This document shows, one piece after another, positions 1 through 6,956 of a stretch of DNA of 8,679 nt. Source of the DNA: JAFLUQ01 sp964442035 (GTDB lineage: Bacteria; Bacillota; Clostridia; UMGS1883). The translations under genes and the position numbers were made by a program. The stretch covers positions 1-8,679 of the forward strand of contig CAYTWZ010000077.1 of the NCBI GenBank assembly GCA_964442035.1, in the 5' to 3' direction. Under the pieces are notes generated by a model. That model made no database searches, was not told where the DNA came from, and saw nothing but the letters and a program-made list of their open reading frames with translations. Each line of letters begins with the position of its first letter. Within the stretch, counting starts at the first letter, position 1.

Positions 1-31
1 CAGCGGCGGAGGAAATAAGTCTTTTTTTCAT
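1..31 (-). CDS. 5' end of an unidentified gene running off the left edge
   Basis: The minus strand has an ATG at 31 followed by ten open codons (MKKRLISSAA) up to the window edge. An AAGGAG ribosome site at 41-46 lies nine bases upstream, and a good promoter lies just before that. The Lys-Lys-Arg start followed by hydrophobic and small residues resembles the beginning of a secretion signal, but ten residues are too few to assign a function. The gene has the same orientation as the ilvA gene upstream of it and may also receive read-through from ilvA, because no terminator is visible between them. Confidence 0.6.
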   Translation of the reverse strand, partial: MKKRLISSAA

Positions 32-72
32 TCTCTCAGTCTCCTTTATTTTGATTTGAACTTACAATATCA

Positions 73-101
73 ATTTTAACACATAAGCTTCAATATGTCA
101 A
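73..101 (-). promoter_or_regulatory. Sigma-A-type promoter for the left-edge gene
   Basis: On the minus strand TTGACA (96-101) is followed after exactly 17 bases by TAAAAT (73-78). Transcription would start near 66 and give a leader of about 35 bases containing the AAGGAG at 41-46. The -35 box begins only nine bases past the ilvA stop codon, so the downstream gene seems to have its own promoter placed tightly behind ilvA. Confidence 0.7.
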
Positions 102-109
102 CCGTAATT

Positions 110-1321
110 TTACAAAATAACGTTAATGAGTCTGGGCTTATAGCCGCTTGTCTCAAGAGCGTCTATGATTTTTTTCTTATGCTCCGTTCCGTAGGCCTCC
201 ATGGTTATTTTCAGCTCAACGGCGGCATTTCGGTTAGTAGCCACAAACTGGTTGTGCTCCAGCTTGATCACATTGCCCAGCTGCTTTGCAATTACGTCGG
301 CAACAGCGCTGAGCTGGCCGGGCTTGTCAGGCAGCAGAACCGAAACCGTGAATATTCTGTCCCGCTTGATAAGACCGTGCTGTACAATACTGCTCATGGT
401 GATAACATCCATGTTGCCGCCGCTGAGTATGGCAACGGCCTTTTTGCCCTTAAGGTCAAACTGCTTGAGTGCCGCAACGGAAAGCAGTCCGCTGTTTTCA
501 ACTATCATCTTGTGGTTTTCCACCATATCAAGGAATGACACGATTAGCTCGTCATCCTCAACGGTGACGATCTCGTCAATATTTTTCTGTATATAAGGGA
601 ATATCTTCGCGCCGGGAGTTTTGACAGCTGTGCCGTCCGCAATAGTGTTTACCACGGGGAGGGTAGTCACCTCACCCTTAGCAAGGGACGCCTTCATGCA
701 GGCCGCTCCCGCGGGCTCAACGCCGATGACCTTTACCGTGGGATGGAGCAGCTTTGCAAGGGTCGCCACCCCTGCCGCAAGACCGCCGCCCCCGATGGGT
801 ACAAAAATGTAATCCACCAGCGGAAGCTCCTTGAATATTTCCATAGCTATGCTGCCCTGTCCTGTCGCCACTGCCGGGTCATCAAAAGGGTGAATAAAGG
901 TATAGCCCTCTTTTTCAGCCAACTCAAGGGCATAAGCGCAGGCCTCGTCGTAAACGTCGCCTTTGAGCACTACCTCCGCGCCATAGCTCTTGGTGCGGTT
1001 GACCTTGATCAGCGGCGTAGACGTGGGCATTACAATAACTGCCTTGACCCCGTACTTCATGGCCGCGTAGGCCACTCCCTGAGCATGGTTGCCCGCCGAA
1101 GCGGTGATAAGACCCCGGGCGCGCTCCTCATCGGTAAGAGAGCTGATTTTGTAGTAAGCCCCTCTCACCTTGTATGCCCCTGTGAACTGCATATTTTCCG
1201 GCTTAAGAAAAACTTTGCCTCCGGTCTGCTGACTGAGATATTCACTGTAGACAAGCTTTGTCTCAAGGGTGACCTCACGAACCTTTTCGGCGGCTTCTTC
1301 AAATTTATCAAGCGTAAGCAT
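110..1321 (-). CDS. ilvA: Threonine ammonia-lyase, PLP-dependent, with ACT domain
   Basis: Deaminates L-threonine (and usually L-serine) to 2-oxobutanoate and ammonia. This is the entry step to isoleucine synthesis, or a catabolic step in fermenters. The 403-residue protein has the fold-type II PLP layout: the Schiff-base lysine in TGAYKVRGAY (Lys51), the substrate/cofactor loop SAGNHAQG (75-82), the phosphate-binding glycine loop GGGGLAAG (177-184) and the late SGGN motif (300-303). A single ACT domain at about 325-403 (start TVSVLLPDKPGQLS) is typical of the roughly 400-residue threonine dehydratase family common in clostridia; it probably senses an amino acid, but the ligand cannot be read. 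The start at 1321 is supported by AAGAGG at 1329-1334, seven bases away. The gene is divergent from the secreted protease gene and has its own promoter. Fermentative (tdcB-like) versus biosynthetic use is undecided because no other ilv gene is in view. Confidence 0.93.
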   Translation of the reverse strand: MLTLDKFEEAAEKVREVTLETKLVYSEYLSQQTGGKVFLKPENMQFTGAYKVRGAYYKISSLTDEERARGLITASAGNHAQGVAYAAMKYGVKAVIVMPTSTPLIKVNRTKSYGAEVVLKGDVYDEACAYALELAEKEGYTFIHPFDDPAVATGQGSIAMEIFKELPLVDYIFVPIGGGGLAAGVATLAKLLHPTVKVIGVEPAGAACMKASLAKGEVTTLPVVNTIADGTAVKTPGAKIFPYIQKNIDEIVTVEDDELIVSFLDMVENHKMIVENSGLLSVAALKQFDLKGKKAVAILSGGNMDVITMSSIVQHGLIKRDRIFTVSVLLPDKPGQLSAVADVIAKQLGNVIKLEHNQFVATNRNAAVELKITMEAYGTEHKKKIIDALETSGYKPRLINVIL

Positions 1322-1353
1322 ATTATGACCTCTTCTCCTATAGTGTACATTGA

Positions 1354-1382
1354 ATTATACAGCATTTTATCCAAAAATTCAA
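1354..1382 (-). promoter_or_regulatory. Promoter of ilvA
   Basis: On the minus strand TTGAAT (1377-1382) and a perfect TATAAT (1354-1359) are separated by 17 bases. The predicted start near 1347 leaves a leader of only about 26 bases, so a T-box or other long leader attenuator of ilvA is excluded if this is the main promoter. Confidence 0.65.
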
Positions 1383-1464
1383 GAGCAAATTTGGTATAAG
1401 ATCATAAACAATAAAGCGCGCCTCTTAGTCAAAATTTTTTCGGCAAATAAGCTCTCTATTATTG

Positions 1465-1493
1465 TTGACATTTTAAACTAATTAGGGTAGAAT
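1465..1493 (+). promoter_or_regulatory. Promoter of the secreted zinc-protease gene
   Basis: TTGACA (1465-1470), a 17-base spacer and TAGAAT (1488-1493). Transcription would begin near 1500 and give a leader of about 79 bases. The promoter faces away from that of ilvA; the two -35 boxes are about 80 bases apart, leaving room for shared regulatory sites that I cannot identify. Confidence 0.75.
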
Positions 1494-1507
1494 AGTAATG
1501 TAAATAT

Positions 1508-1543
1508 GTAACGGGGCCGATCTGTCCTTACTGTCCCGATTAC
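1508..1543 (+). other. Imperfect hairpin in the protease-gene leader
   Basis: GTAACGGG (1508-1515) can pair with CCCGATTAC (1535-1543) if one A is bulged, closing a 19-base loop. The loop region also holds CTGTCC twice (1522-1527 and 1531-1536). It sits shortly after the predicted transcript start. It could stabilise the 5' end or bind a regulator, or be chance; no known riboswitch is recognised. Confidence 0.3.
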
Positions 1544-1578
1544 AAATAATGTTTTAAATTGAGGAAGGAGATATTCAA

Positions 1579-4173
1579 ATGAAAAAAATCACATCAGTCC
1601 TTCTGTGCCTGATACTGTGCTTTTCCCTTGCCATTGGTGCTTTTGCCCAAAGCATGAAGATCACAGTTGACGGCGCGGAGGTAAAGCAGGTCAACGTAAA
1701 CGGCGATCCCGTTCCCGTGCTTTCCGAAGGTACGCAGGGTGTAATGGTACCCATTCGCGCCGTACTCAACGCCATGGGCTACTCGGTTAACTATGCCGAT
1801 GGCTTTGTTACCGGAGGTCCTCTTGCTGATCCGGCAATCAGCTTTTACGCCGGAGAGGACGGCAGCTTCCTTGTTGACGGAACAACTTTTGTCCCCTACG
1901 ACATGCTGGAAAACAAAAACGGCGTCAACTACACCGCTGAGGTAAAGGACGGGGAGATCGCTTATACAAGCGATTTTGCCGAGCTAACTGAGGGCTATTA
2001 TCTTATTTCCGCCGGCGGACTCTATCTAACCGGCGAGACTCTTCCTGCCGAGGACAAGGTGGAGACGGTCATCGATGAGGATGGCAACGAGACCGAGAAG
2101 GTCACCACTCCCCAAAATCAGATCAGAGCGACAAATGTGGTTCTGGAAGAAAAAAACGACAGTGATACCCAGCTTTGGCTGATAAAGAAGCTAAATGACA
2201 AGACATACGCGGTTGTCAACAAGCACAACGGGCTTGCCCTTGACGTAAACGGCTGGTCCACCGACATAGGTACCAACATTATCCAGTACACCCTTGCCGG
2301 CGGCACAAACCAGCAGTGGCAGTTTATTGTACAGCAAGACGCGGCCTCCGATGTAACGGATGTTGAAATTTATTCCGTACACAGCGATTTGAAGCTTGAA
2401 AGTGTAGCTGACGACAAATACGGGACAGGACTTGACGCGGACAATGTAATACAGGCTTCCACGACCGACGAGGCAGTATGGCAGCTACAGCTGATCAAGC
2501 CTTATGTAAACCCAGTTGAGCTTGCCCTTGAAACAAAGGCCTACAAGGAGCTTGACCCCTACTATCAGGAGCGTTTCAAAACCTATTTCTTCACGGATGT
2601 AGATTTCAGCCAATCCGCCAAAAACAACGCCGAGACCTTCCTCAGGGAGAATGGCTTTGAGGACGCGGACGAAGAGACTCAGCAGTCCCTTATTATCCAG
2701 TCCCTTGATCTGACCTACAGTGACCTCCTTGGGGGCTGGATGCGCGAAAAGCTCACCGCCAACTACGAGATAATCGGCGTTACACGCACCGCAGACGAGC
2801 ATCCCGAGGTTCTGGAGCAGGAAGACGGCAAGAACTACTACATATACACCATAGCCATGGAATGTAACGGCCCGGATGACATACACACCTTCACCGTTGA
2901 GACCGTGGACGAAAACGACGAGGAACACGTCCGCAGGGTGTGCGAGGCTGTGGCCTGCTTTGAGCCTCCGGTACGCAAGACGCTGCGCCACTTCTACTAC
3001 ACAGGCGACAATTTCGGCACATGGAACGCGTGGGACGGCGAGGTGTGGAACAACACCGGCAGCAAGTTTGACGTGGACGGTATGCTGACGATGTTTGCTC
3101 ACGAGCTGGGACACGTTATCGACAGCGCTTTCAAATGCGGAGACGATGTATGGAGACGCGCCATTGCCAAGGACATCATCCCCACTTCCGGCTACGGCAA
3201 GACCAACCGCTGGGAGGATTTCGGCGAATTCAGCCGTCTTTACCTTATGTCCCGTGGCGACGAAAATCGAATGGCGGCAATCGAGGCCATATACCCCAAC
3301 CGCACCAAAACCTATCAAGCCGCCCTTTACAACATAGACAACGAGTACTACAAGCAGTACAAGGACTGCTATGACGAGGTTACCGCTTCTATCGGCGACA
3401 CAAGCGATATCAGCTCTGATATGTACTACACCCTTGAATACAGGGATGAAGCGCTCACAAACTACAACGGTCAGCTGACAGTTTCCGAAAACAAAAAGGC
3501 CGACAATCAGCTTTGGCAGATTGTCGTTGAAAACGATCAGCTTGTAAAGCTTTACAGCAAAGCTGACGGAAAGGCTGTTGTTATTCCCTCTATAAAGAAG
3601 GATGAGGAAGCAAAAACCTCCATTGACGGCTCAACGTCACTGGGGCTTAAAAAGCTTGATAACGGTCAGTACGCGCTTACAGTAAGCGAAACAGGCTATA
3701 ACCTGTTTGTGCTGATTCAGGAGGGCATTGTAATTGCCGGTATGGATGAGTCCTCCCCTTGGATCCTCACCCCTGTGGAAAAAATTCAGGGTATGGGCAG
3801 CTTCACGCTCAAATCCGGCGGCAAGTACCTTGTTCCCTCAACCGAGGAGAACGGCGCGAGACTGACGCTTTCCGACAATGGGGATATGTCAGTTTGGGCA
3901 GTGAACAAGCTTCCCAACAATGTGGGCTATCTCACCAACACTGCCAACGGCCTTGCCATTGACATAAGCGGAGCCAGCGAGGAGGAAGGAGCGGCAGCCC
4001 TCACATACACTCTTTCCCGCAATGCAAATCAGATGTGGCTTATTGAGACCAACGAAAACGGCACGGTGTCCTTCAAGGCTCAGCACAGCGGACTTTACCT
4101 TGGCGTAGACAATGACGGTCAGGCAATACAGACCGCGGAAAAGTTTGAATGGACAATGGAAGAGGTTAAGTAG
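1579..4173 (+). CDS. Secreted HExxH zinc protease with three beta-trefoil lectin-like modules
   Basis: The 864-residue protein starts with a signal peptide (MKK, a hydrophobic stretch, predicted cut after AFA at residue 23). Domains in order: a copper-amine-oxidase-N-like module at about 26-130 (VPIRAVLNAMGYSVNY); a ricin-B-like beta-trefoil at about 135-310 (Trp200, Trp247, Trp301; QLW and QQW motifs); a protease region at about 315-610 with HELGHVID (His508, Glu509, His512) and a downstream EDFGEF (546-551) that can supply the third zinc ligand, probably Glu546 or Glu550; and two more trefoils at about 612-733 (Trp646, Trp728) and 738-862 (Trp773, Trp820, Trp858). The HExxH...E layout with HELGHxxD suggests a gluzincin near the anthrax lethal factor/PPEP (M34-like) group, but family placement is inferred. 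There is no LPXTG, SLH or C-terminal membrane segment, so it is probably released or held by its own binding modules. The start is backed by AAGGAG at 1565-1570, eight bases upstream. The role is inferred as lectin-guided cleavage of a glycoprotein, perhaps mucin-like; the substrate is unknown. Confidence 0.82.
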   Translation: MKKITSVLLCLILCFSLAIGAFAQSMKITVDGAEVKQVNVNGDPVPVLSEGTQGVMVPIRAVLNAMGYSVNYADGFVTGGPLADPAISFYAGEDGSFLVDGTTFVPYDMLENKNGVNYTAEVKDGEIAYTSDFAELTEGYYLISAGGLYLTGETLPAEDKVETVIDEDGNETEKVTTPQNQIRATNVVLEEKNDSDTQLWLIKKLNDKTYAVVNKHNGLALDVNGWSTDIGTNIIQYTLAGGTNQQWQFIVQQDAASDVTDVEIYSVHSDLKLESVADDKYGTGLDADNVIQASTTDEAVWQLQLIKPYVNPVELALETKAYKELDPYYQERFKTYFFTDVDFSQSAKNNAETFLRENGFEDADEETQQSLIIQSLDLTYSDLLGGWMREKLTANYEIIGVTRTADEHPEVLEQEDGKNYYIYTIAMECNGPDDIHTFTVETVDENDEEHVRRVCEAVACFEPPVRKTLRHFYYTGDNFGTWNAWDGEVWNNTGSKFDVDGMLTMFAHELGHVIDSAFKCGDDVWRRAIAKDIIPTSGYGKTNRWEDFGEFSRLYLMSRGDENRMAAIEAIYPNRTKTYQAALYNIDNEYYKQYKDCYDEVTASIGDTSDISSDMYYTLEYRDEALTNYNGQLTVSENKKADNQLWQIVVENDQLVKLYSKADGKAVVIPSIKKDEEAKTSIDGSTSLGLKKLDNGQYALTVSETGYNLFVLIQEGIVIAGMDESSPWILTPVEKIQGMGSFTLKSGGKYLVPSTEENGARLTLSDNGDMSVWAVNKLPNNVGYLTNTANGLAIDISGASEEEGAAALTYTLSRNANQMWLIETNENGTVSFKAQHSGLYLGVDNDGQAIQTAEKFEWTMEEVK

Positions 4174-4188
4174 ACAGCTTTCCTAAAG

Positions 4189-4230
4189 AAATGAGCGCAG
4201 ATCCACAGATTTGCGCTCATTTGTTCTCTT
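4189..4230 (+). terminator. Intergenic hairpin, terminator or attenuator before the fucosidase
   Basis: AAATGAGCGCAGATC (4189-4203) pairs over 15 positions, with one G-U, with GATTTGCGCTCATTT (4208-4222) around a CACA loop. The following TTTGTTCTCTT is U-rich but interrupted. It lies 16 bases after the protease stop and 34 bases before the fucosidase start. No convincing -35/-10 pair fits between hairpin and fucosidase, so it probably terminates only partly and sets the protease:fucosidase ratio, or protects the upstream mRNA 3' end. Confidence 0.75.
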
Positions 4231-4255
4231 AAATCAATTTCAAGGAGGAATTACA

Positions 4256-5653
4256 ATGACCTACACACCGGAGTGGAAGTCGCTTTGCCAATATCAGCCT
4301 CCGGAATGGTACAAAAACGCCAAATTCGGGATATTTATCCACTGGGGCGTATACAGCGTTCCAGCCTACGGCAGTGAGTGGTATTCCCGGAATATGTACA
4401 TACAGGGCTCGCCGGAGTTTGAACACCACATTAAAACCTACGGCCCGCACAGGGTCTTTGGCTATAAGGATTTTATACCCATGTTCAAGGCGGAAAAATT
4501 CGATCCTGAGCAATGGGCGGAGCTTTTTAAATGTAGCGGCGCGGAATACGTCATTCCAGTGGCAGAGCATCACGACGGATTTCAGATGTACAAAAGCGGT
4601 CTTTCCCACTGGAACAGCTTTGAAATGGGTCCCAAGCGTGATGTTGTCGGTGAGCTTAAGACAGCTGTGGAAAATCGTGGAATGGCCTTAGGCGTCTCAT
4701 CACACCGTATCGAGCACTATTTCTTCATGGGACACGGGAAAGATTTTGAAAGCGACATTCACGAGCCGTTAAAAAAAGGCGACCTATATTGGCCGTCAAT
4801 GCGGGAGCCTTCAAACCACTTCTCCCCTGACGAGGCGGAACCCTCGGAGGAATTTCTTGACGACTGGCTTGACCGCTGTAAGGAAATAGTCGATCAGTAC
4901 AAGCCAAGGGTGTTTTACTTTGACTGGTGGATAATAGCAAAAAAAGCCAGAGAGCACCTTAAGCGCTTTGCTGCTTATTATTACAATCAGGTCCCGGACG
5001 GTGTAATAAATTACAAGCACGACAGCTTTGCCTTCGGCTGCGGCGTGCCGGATATGGAACGGGGTCATTTTTCCGCCGTACAGCCCTATTGCTGGCAGAC
5101 AGACACCTCTGTCGCCCGTAATTCATGGTGCTACACCGAAAACAACAGCTACAAATCCGCCGCCGAAATCATCCGTGTGCTGGTGGATGTAGTTAGCAAA
5201 AACGGCAATCTCCTTCTTAACATCGGCCCCAAAAGCGACGGCACTATTCCGGACAAGGACAAGGCCATCCTTTTGGAAATCGGTCAATGGCTTAAGACAA
5301 ACGGTGAGGGGATTTACGGCGCAAGGCCATGGCGGGCTTGGGGCGAGGGCAAAGTCTCCAATGCTGAGGGTCAGTTTTCGGAAAATACGGTCAGCTACAC
5401 AGGGGAAGATTTCCGTTTTACATCAAACAACGGCTGTATATACGCCTATGCCATGAACTGGCAGGGCAGCGCTCTAATACGTTCCTTGGCGGTAAAGAAC
5501 AACGGGAGCGGCGTCTTTCAGGGTATTATAGACAAAGCCGAGGTTTTGGGCTGGGACGGCGATGTAAGCTATTCCTCCGGCGAGGACGGGCTGAGGATCT
5601 CGGCCGGAATACACAGCGACAAGCCGGTATGCTTTAAGATCACAGTGCTGTAA
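4256..5653 (+). CDS. Alpha-L-fucosidase, glycoside hydrolase family 29
   Basis: Hydrolyses alpha-L-fucosyl linkages with retention of configuration. The 465-residue protein carries GH29 signatures: KFGIFIHWGVYSVPAYGSEWY near the N terminus (His29), EHHDGF (His105-His106), the nucleophile region VFYFDWW with Asp223 in the expected place, and NLLLNIGPKSDGTIP (318-332), which ends the catalytic barrel. A beta-sandwich-like C-terminal domain of about 110 residues follows. The acid/base residue is poorly conserved in the family and I do not assign it. There is no signal peptide or membrane segment, so the enzyme is probably cytoplasmic and acts on imported fucosylated oligosaccharides; no transporter is in view. 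The start at 4256 is chosen over an in-frame TTG at 4211 because AAGGAGG (4242-4248) lies seven bases before it and the TTG falls inside the terminator-like hairpin. It follows the secreted protease gene in the same direction and is probably co-transcribed with it. Confidence 0.93.
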   Translation: MTYTPEWKSLCQYQPPEWYKNAKFGIFIHWGVYSVPAYGSEWYSRNMYIQGSPEFEHHIKTYGPHRVFGYKDFIPMFKAEKFDPEQWAELFKCSGAEYVIPVAEHHDGFQMYKSGLSHWNSFEMGPKRDVVGELKTAVENRGMALGVSSHRIEHYFFMGHGKDFESDIHEPLKKGDLYWPSMREPSNHFSPDEAEPSEEFLDDWLDRCKEIVDQYKPRVFYFDWWIIAKKAREHLKRFAAYYYNQVPDGVINYKHDSFAFGCGVPDMERGHFSAVQPYCWQTDTSVARNSWCYTENNSYKSAAEIIRVLVDVVSKNGNLLLNIGPKSDGTIPDKDKAILLEIGQWLKTNGEGIYGARPWRAWGEGKVSNAEGQFSENTVSYTGEDFRFTSNNGCIYAYAMNWQGSALIRSLAVKNNGSGVFQGIIDKAEVLGWDGDVSYSSGEDGLRISAGIHSDKPVCFKITVL

Positions 5654-5659
5654 TTCGTC

Positions 5660-5688
5660 GGGCCGGATCGATCCGGCCCCCTATAGGG
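5660..5688. repeat. Two overlapping perfect palindromes after the fucosidase gene
   Basis: Six bases after the stop codon, GGGCCGGATC (5660-5669) is followed directly by its own reverse complement (5670-5679). The shorter palindrome CCCTATAGGG (5679-5688) shares its last C. No T-tract follows on either strand, so this is not a standard intrinsic terminator; it could fold in RNA as a 3' stabiliser or be a protein site in DNA. Confidence 0.5.
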
Positions 5689-5710
5689 TAAAAAGCTCGA
5701 AATACAGCAA

Positions 5711-5766
5711 GGGAGCTTGTCAGTGGTTCAAAAGACCACCGACAAGCTCCCGTTTTCTTTTTATTT
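5711..5766 (+). terminator. Terminator between the converging fucosidase and 3D-protein genes
   Basis: GGGAGCTTGTCAGTGGT (5711-5727) and ACCACCGACAAGCTCCC (5735-5751) form a 17-position stem with one A-C mismatch and a 7-base loop, followed by GTTTTCTTTTTATTT on the plus strand. It clearly suits transcripts from the fucosidase side. The minus-strand 3' flank has only scattered T's, so termination of the opposing 3D-protein gene, whose stop codon overlaps the T-tract, should be weaker. Confidence 0.88.
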
Positions 5767-6457
5767 ACAATACATATACCCGGCACTTCCTGCGGCCGAA
5801 CTGGTAGCACTCACTTTTCGTGGGATAGAGCAGATCCACACGGTTGCCCTTGATCGCTCCGCCTGTGTCCCCCGCTACAGCGTAGCCATAGGTCCAGCTT
5901 CCGTCCAGAGCTTCAATATATACCCGACTGCCAAGAGGTATCACATTGGGATCAACCGCAATGACGCCCTTCTGCAATGGAATACCGGTGGCGCTTTGTC
6001 CGCCGTAACCGCCGTTTTCCTCAGGAGAGGGATCATATGCGGTGGCTGTGCATTCGATCACGTACTTATACTCAAATTCCTTGTCGGAGTTTTCCTCCTC
6101 AGCTGTGCCATATTCAACAATCTTGTCAACAGGCTCAGAGATCACTGTGCGTGAAATCTCCCGACGGTCGCACTCAACGCCGCCGATATAGGATACGCTG
6201 TAAGCAAGCTCCTGAACTCCGTCGCAACCTTCCTGAACGATAACCGTCTCCCCCTTGAGCAACTCATCGTTCGCCCTTTTGATAATATTGTGAGGGATTG
6301 GCTCCAGCTCAGTGACTGTAGCTGTGTAATCCGCTATAGACATTTCTGTAGCGATCTTCTTGTCGACCGCAAGCGCAATGTTCGATGACATTACAGACGA
6401 AACCGTAACTGCCGCCGCAACAACGCGGATAAGCTTTTTCTTCTTTTTTAAATTCAT
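5765..6457 (-). CDS. Secreted G5 and 3D domain protein (probable cell-wall enzyme)
   Basis: The 230-residue protein starts with five lysines and a hydrophobic segment ending in ALA (residue 30), a signal peptide or membrane anchor. A single G5 module follows at about 45-118 (KGETVIVQEGCDGVQE ... VEYGT), then an acidic linker, then a 3D domain at about 135-230. The 3D domain shows ATAYDPS, the ATG loop and the three aspartates that name it: Asp169 (AVDP), Asp197 (AGDTGG) and Asp208 (VDLL). 3D domains are double-psi barrels related to MltA lytic transglycosylase and occur in YabE/Rpf-like and spore-germination proteins, so a peptidoglycan-cutting or wall-remodelling role is inferred. It has only one G5 unit and no recognisable DUF348 repeats, so it is shorter than YabE. 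The start at 6457 is preferred to the ATG at 6481 because AAAGGA (6467-6472) is nine bases upstream of 6457, whereas 6481 lies just after a leader hairpin and has no ribosome site. Confidence 0.88.
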   Translation of the reverse strand: MNLKKKKKLIRVVAAAVTVSSVMSSNIALAVDKKIATEMSIADYTATVTELEPIPHNIIKRANDELLKGETVIVQEGCDGVQELAYSVSYIGGVECDRREISRTVISEPVDKIVEYGTAEEENSDKEFEYKYVIECTATAYDPSPEENGGYGGQSATGIPLQKGVIAVDPNVIPLGSRVYIEALDGSWTYGYAVAGDTGGAIKGNRVDLLYPTKSECYQFGRRKCRVYVL

Positions 6458-6516
6458 GTTAATCATTCCTTTCGCATTCATAAAGCCCGTAGGGGCTCTC
6501 TTATTGCTCGTCCCCT

Positions 6517-6545
6517 ATTATATACGATAATATTACATTTGTCAA
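6517..6545 (-). promoter_or_regulatory. Consensus promoter of the 3D-protein gene
   Basis: On the minus strand TTGACA (6540-6545), 17 bases, TATAAT (6517-6522): a full consensus sigma-A promoter. The start near 6510 gives a leader of about 53 bases. That leader contains a small hairpin, AGCCC/GGGCT with a 4-base loop (6484-6497). It is too short for the c-di-AMP (ydaO) riboswitch that often precedes wall-hydrolase genes, and no such motif is seen upstream. Confidence 0.85.
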
Positions 6546-6844
6546 GTGTTTTCCGCAAATTCTTAAAAGTTTTGTAACAATTGTTTAATTTATTCTGTCA
6601 GGCTTTGTCTATTTTATGCAATTTCAAGATGAATTTTGAAGGTTTTATGGGCAAAAATTACAAAAGATTTCCCTTTACAGAGTATTCGCAGGGCTTTTAA
6701 TTTATTACATTTGACGTAATTATTTTTAACAATTTCAGCGCTTAATAAACCTGAATTTGAAATACTTTTTGAAAAAAAAGGAAAAGTCAAGGCTTATTTT
6801 GCGCTTTTACGATCCGATTAATTCTAATTACTTCAATTTTCCCC
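6546..6844. other. AT-rich gap without a recognised gene
   Basis: About 300 bases between the minus promoter of the 3D gene and the first plus promoter of the aminotransferase gene. It is very rich in A and T and holds only short open frames without ribosome sites, such as a 23-codon frame at 6629-6700. No clear hairpin, tRNA or repeat stands out. It may carry regulator sites or be a spacer between the two transcription units. Confidence 0.5.
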
Positions 6845-6873
6845 TTGACATTTTTTTGATTTGGTTGTATAAT
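6845..6873 (+). promoter_or_regulatory. Upstream promoter P1 of the aminotransferase unit
   Basis: TTGACA (6845-6850), a 17-base spacer and TATAAT (6868-6873): a perfect consensus. The predicted start near 6880 would make a leader of about 230 bases before the aminotransferase start, long enough for a regulatory RNA or a separate small transcript. Confidence 0.8.
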
Positions 6874-6925
6874 CTTTAAAGGATTGTTTTACCTAATGTT
6901 TTAATTTTTGCCTGTGAATTTTATT

Positions 6926-6954
6926 TTGACAGAATTATGTTCCGCGCTCATAAT
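6926..6954 (+). promoter_or_regulatory. Downstream promoter P2 of the aminotransferase unit
   Basis: TTGACA (6926-6931), 17 bases, CATAAT (6949-6954). Transcription would begin near 6961 with a leader of about 149 bases. It lies 81 bases downstream of P1 in the same direction. A dyad symmetry covers its spacer and -10 box, which suggests separate control. Confidence 0.6.
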
Positions 6955-6955
6955 T
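6933..6955. promoter_or_regulatory. Dyad overlapping P2, possible operator
   Basis: AATTATG (6933-6939) and CATAATT (6949-6955) are perfect inverted repeats around a 9-base centre. The right arm includes the -10 box of P2 and the left arm begins one base after its -35. This is the usual place for a repressor site. No regulator gene is in the window, and the AT-rich arms could arise by chance. Confidence 0.4.
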
Positions 6956-6956
6956 A

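Noticed and set aside
743..1399. 218-codon plus-strand frame opposite ilvA
   Set aside because: Antisense shadow of a clearly conserved enzyme; it also runs through the ilvA promoter region.
2485..3318. 277-codon open frame on the minus strand inside the protease gene
   Set aside because: Lies wholly antisense to a well-supported gene with signal peptide, HELGH and QxW motifs; its translation shows no recognisable domain and it has no convincing ribosome site.
4211..4255. TTG start 45 bases upstream of the chosen fucosidase start
   Set aside because: It lies in the right arm of the terminator-like hairpin and lacks a ribosome site; the ATG at 4256 has AAGGAGG at ideal spacing.
6458..6481. 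ATG at 6481 as start of the 3D protein
   Set aside because: No ribosome site precedes it, and it would bury the AAAGGA that serves the ATG at 6457; the signal peptide reads better from 6457.
6629..6700. 23-codon plus-strand ORF in the AT-rich gap
   Set aside because: No ribosome site, no promoter close by and no recognisable peptide features.
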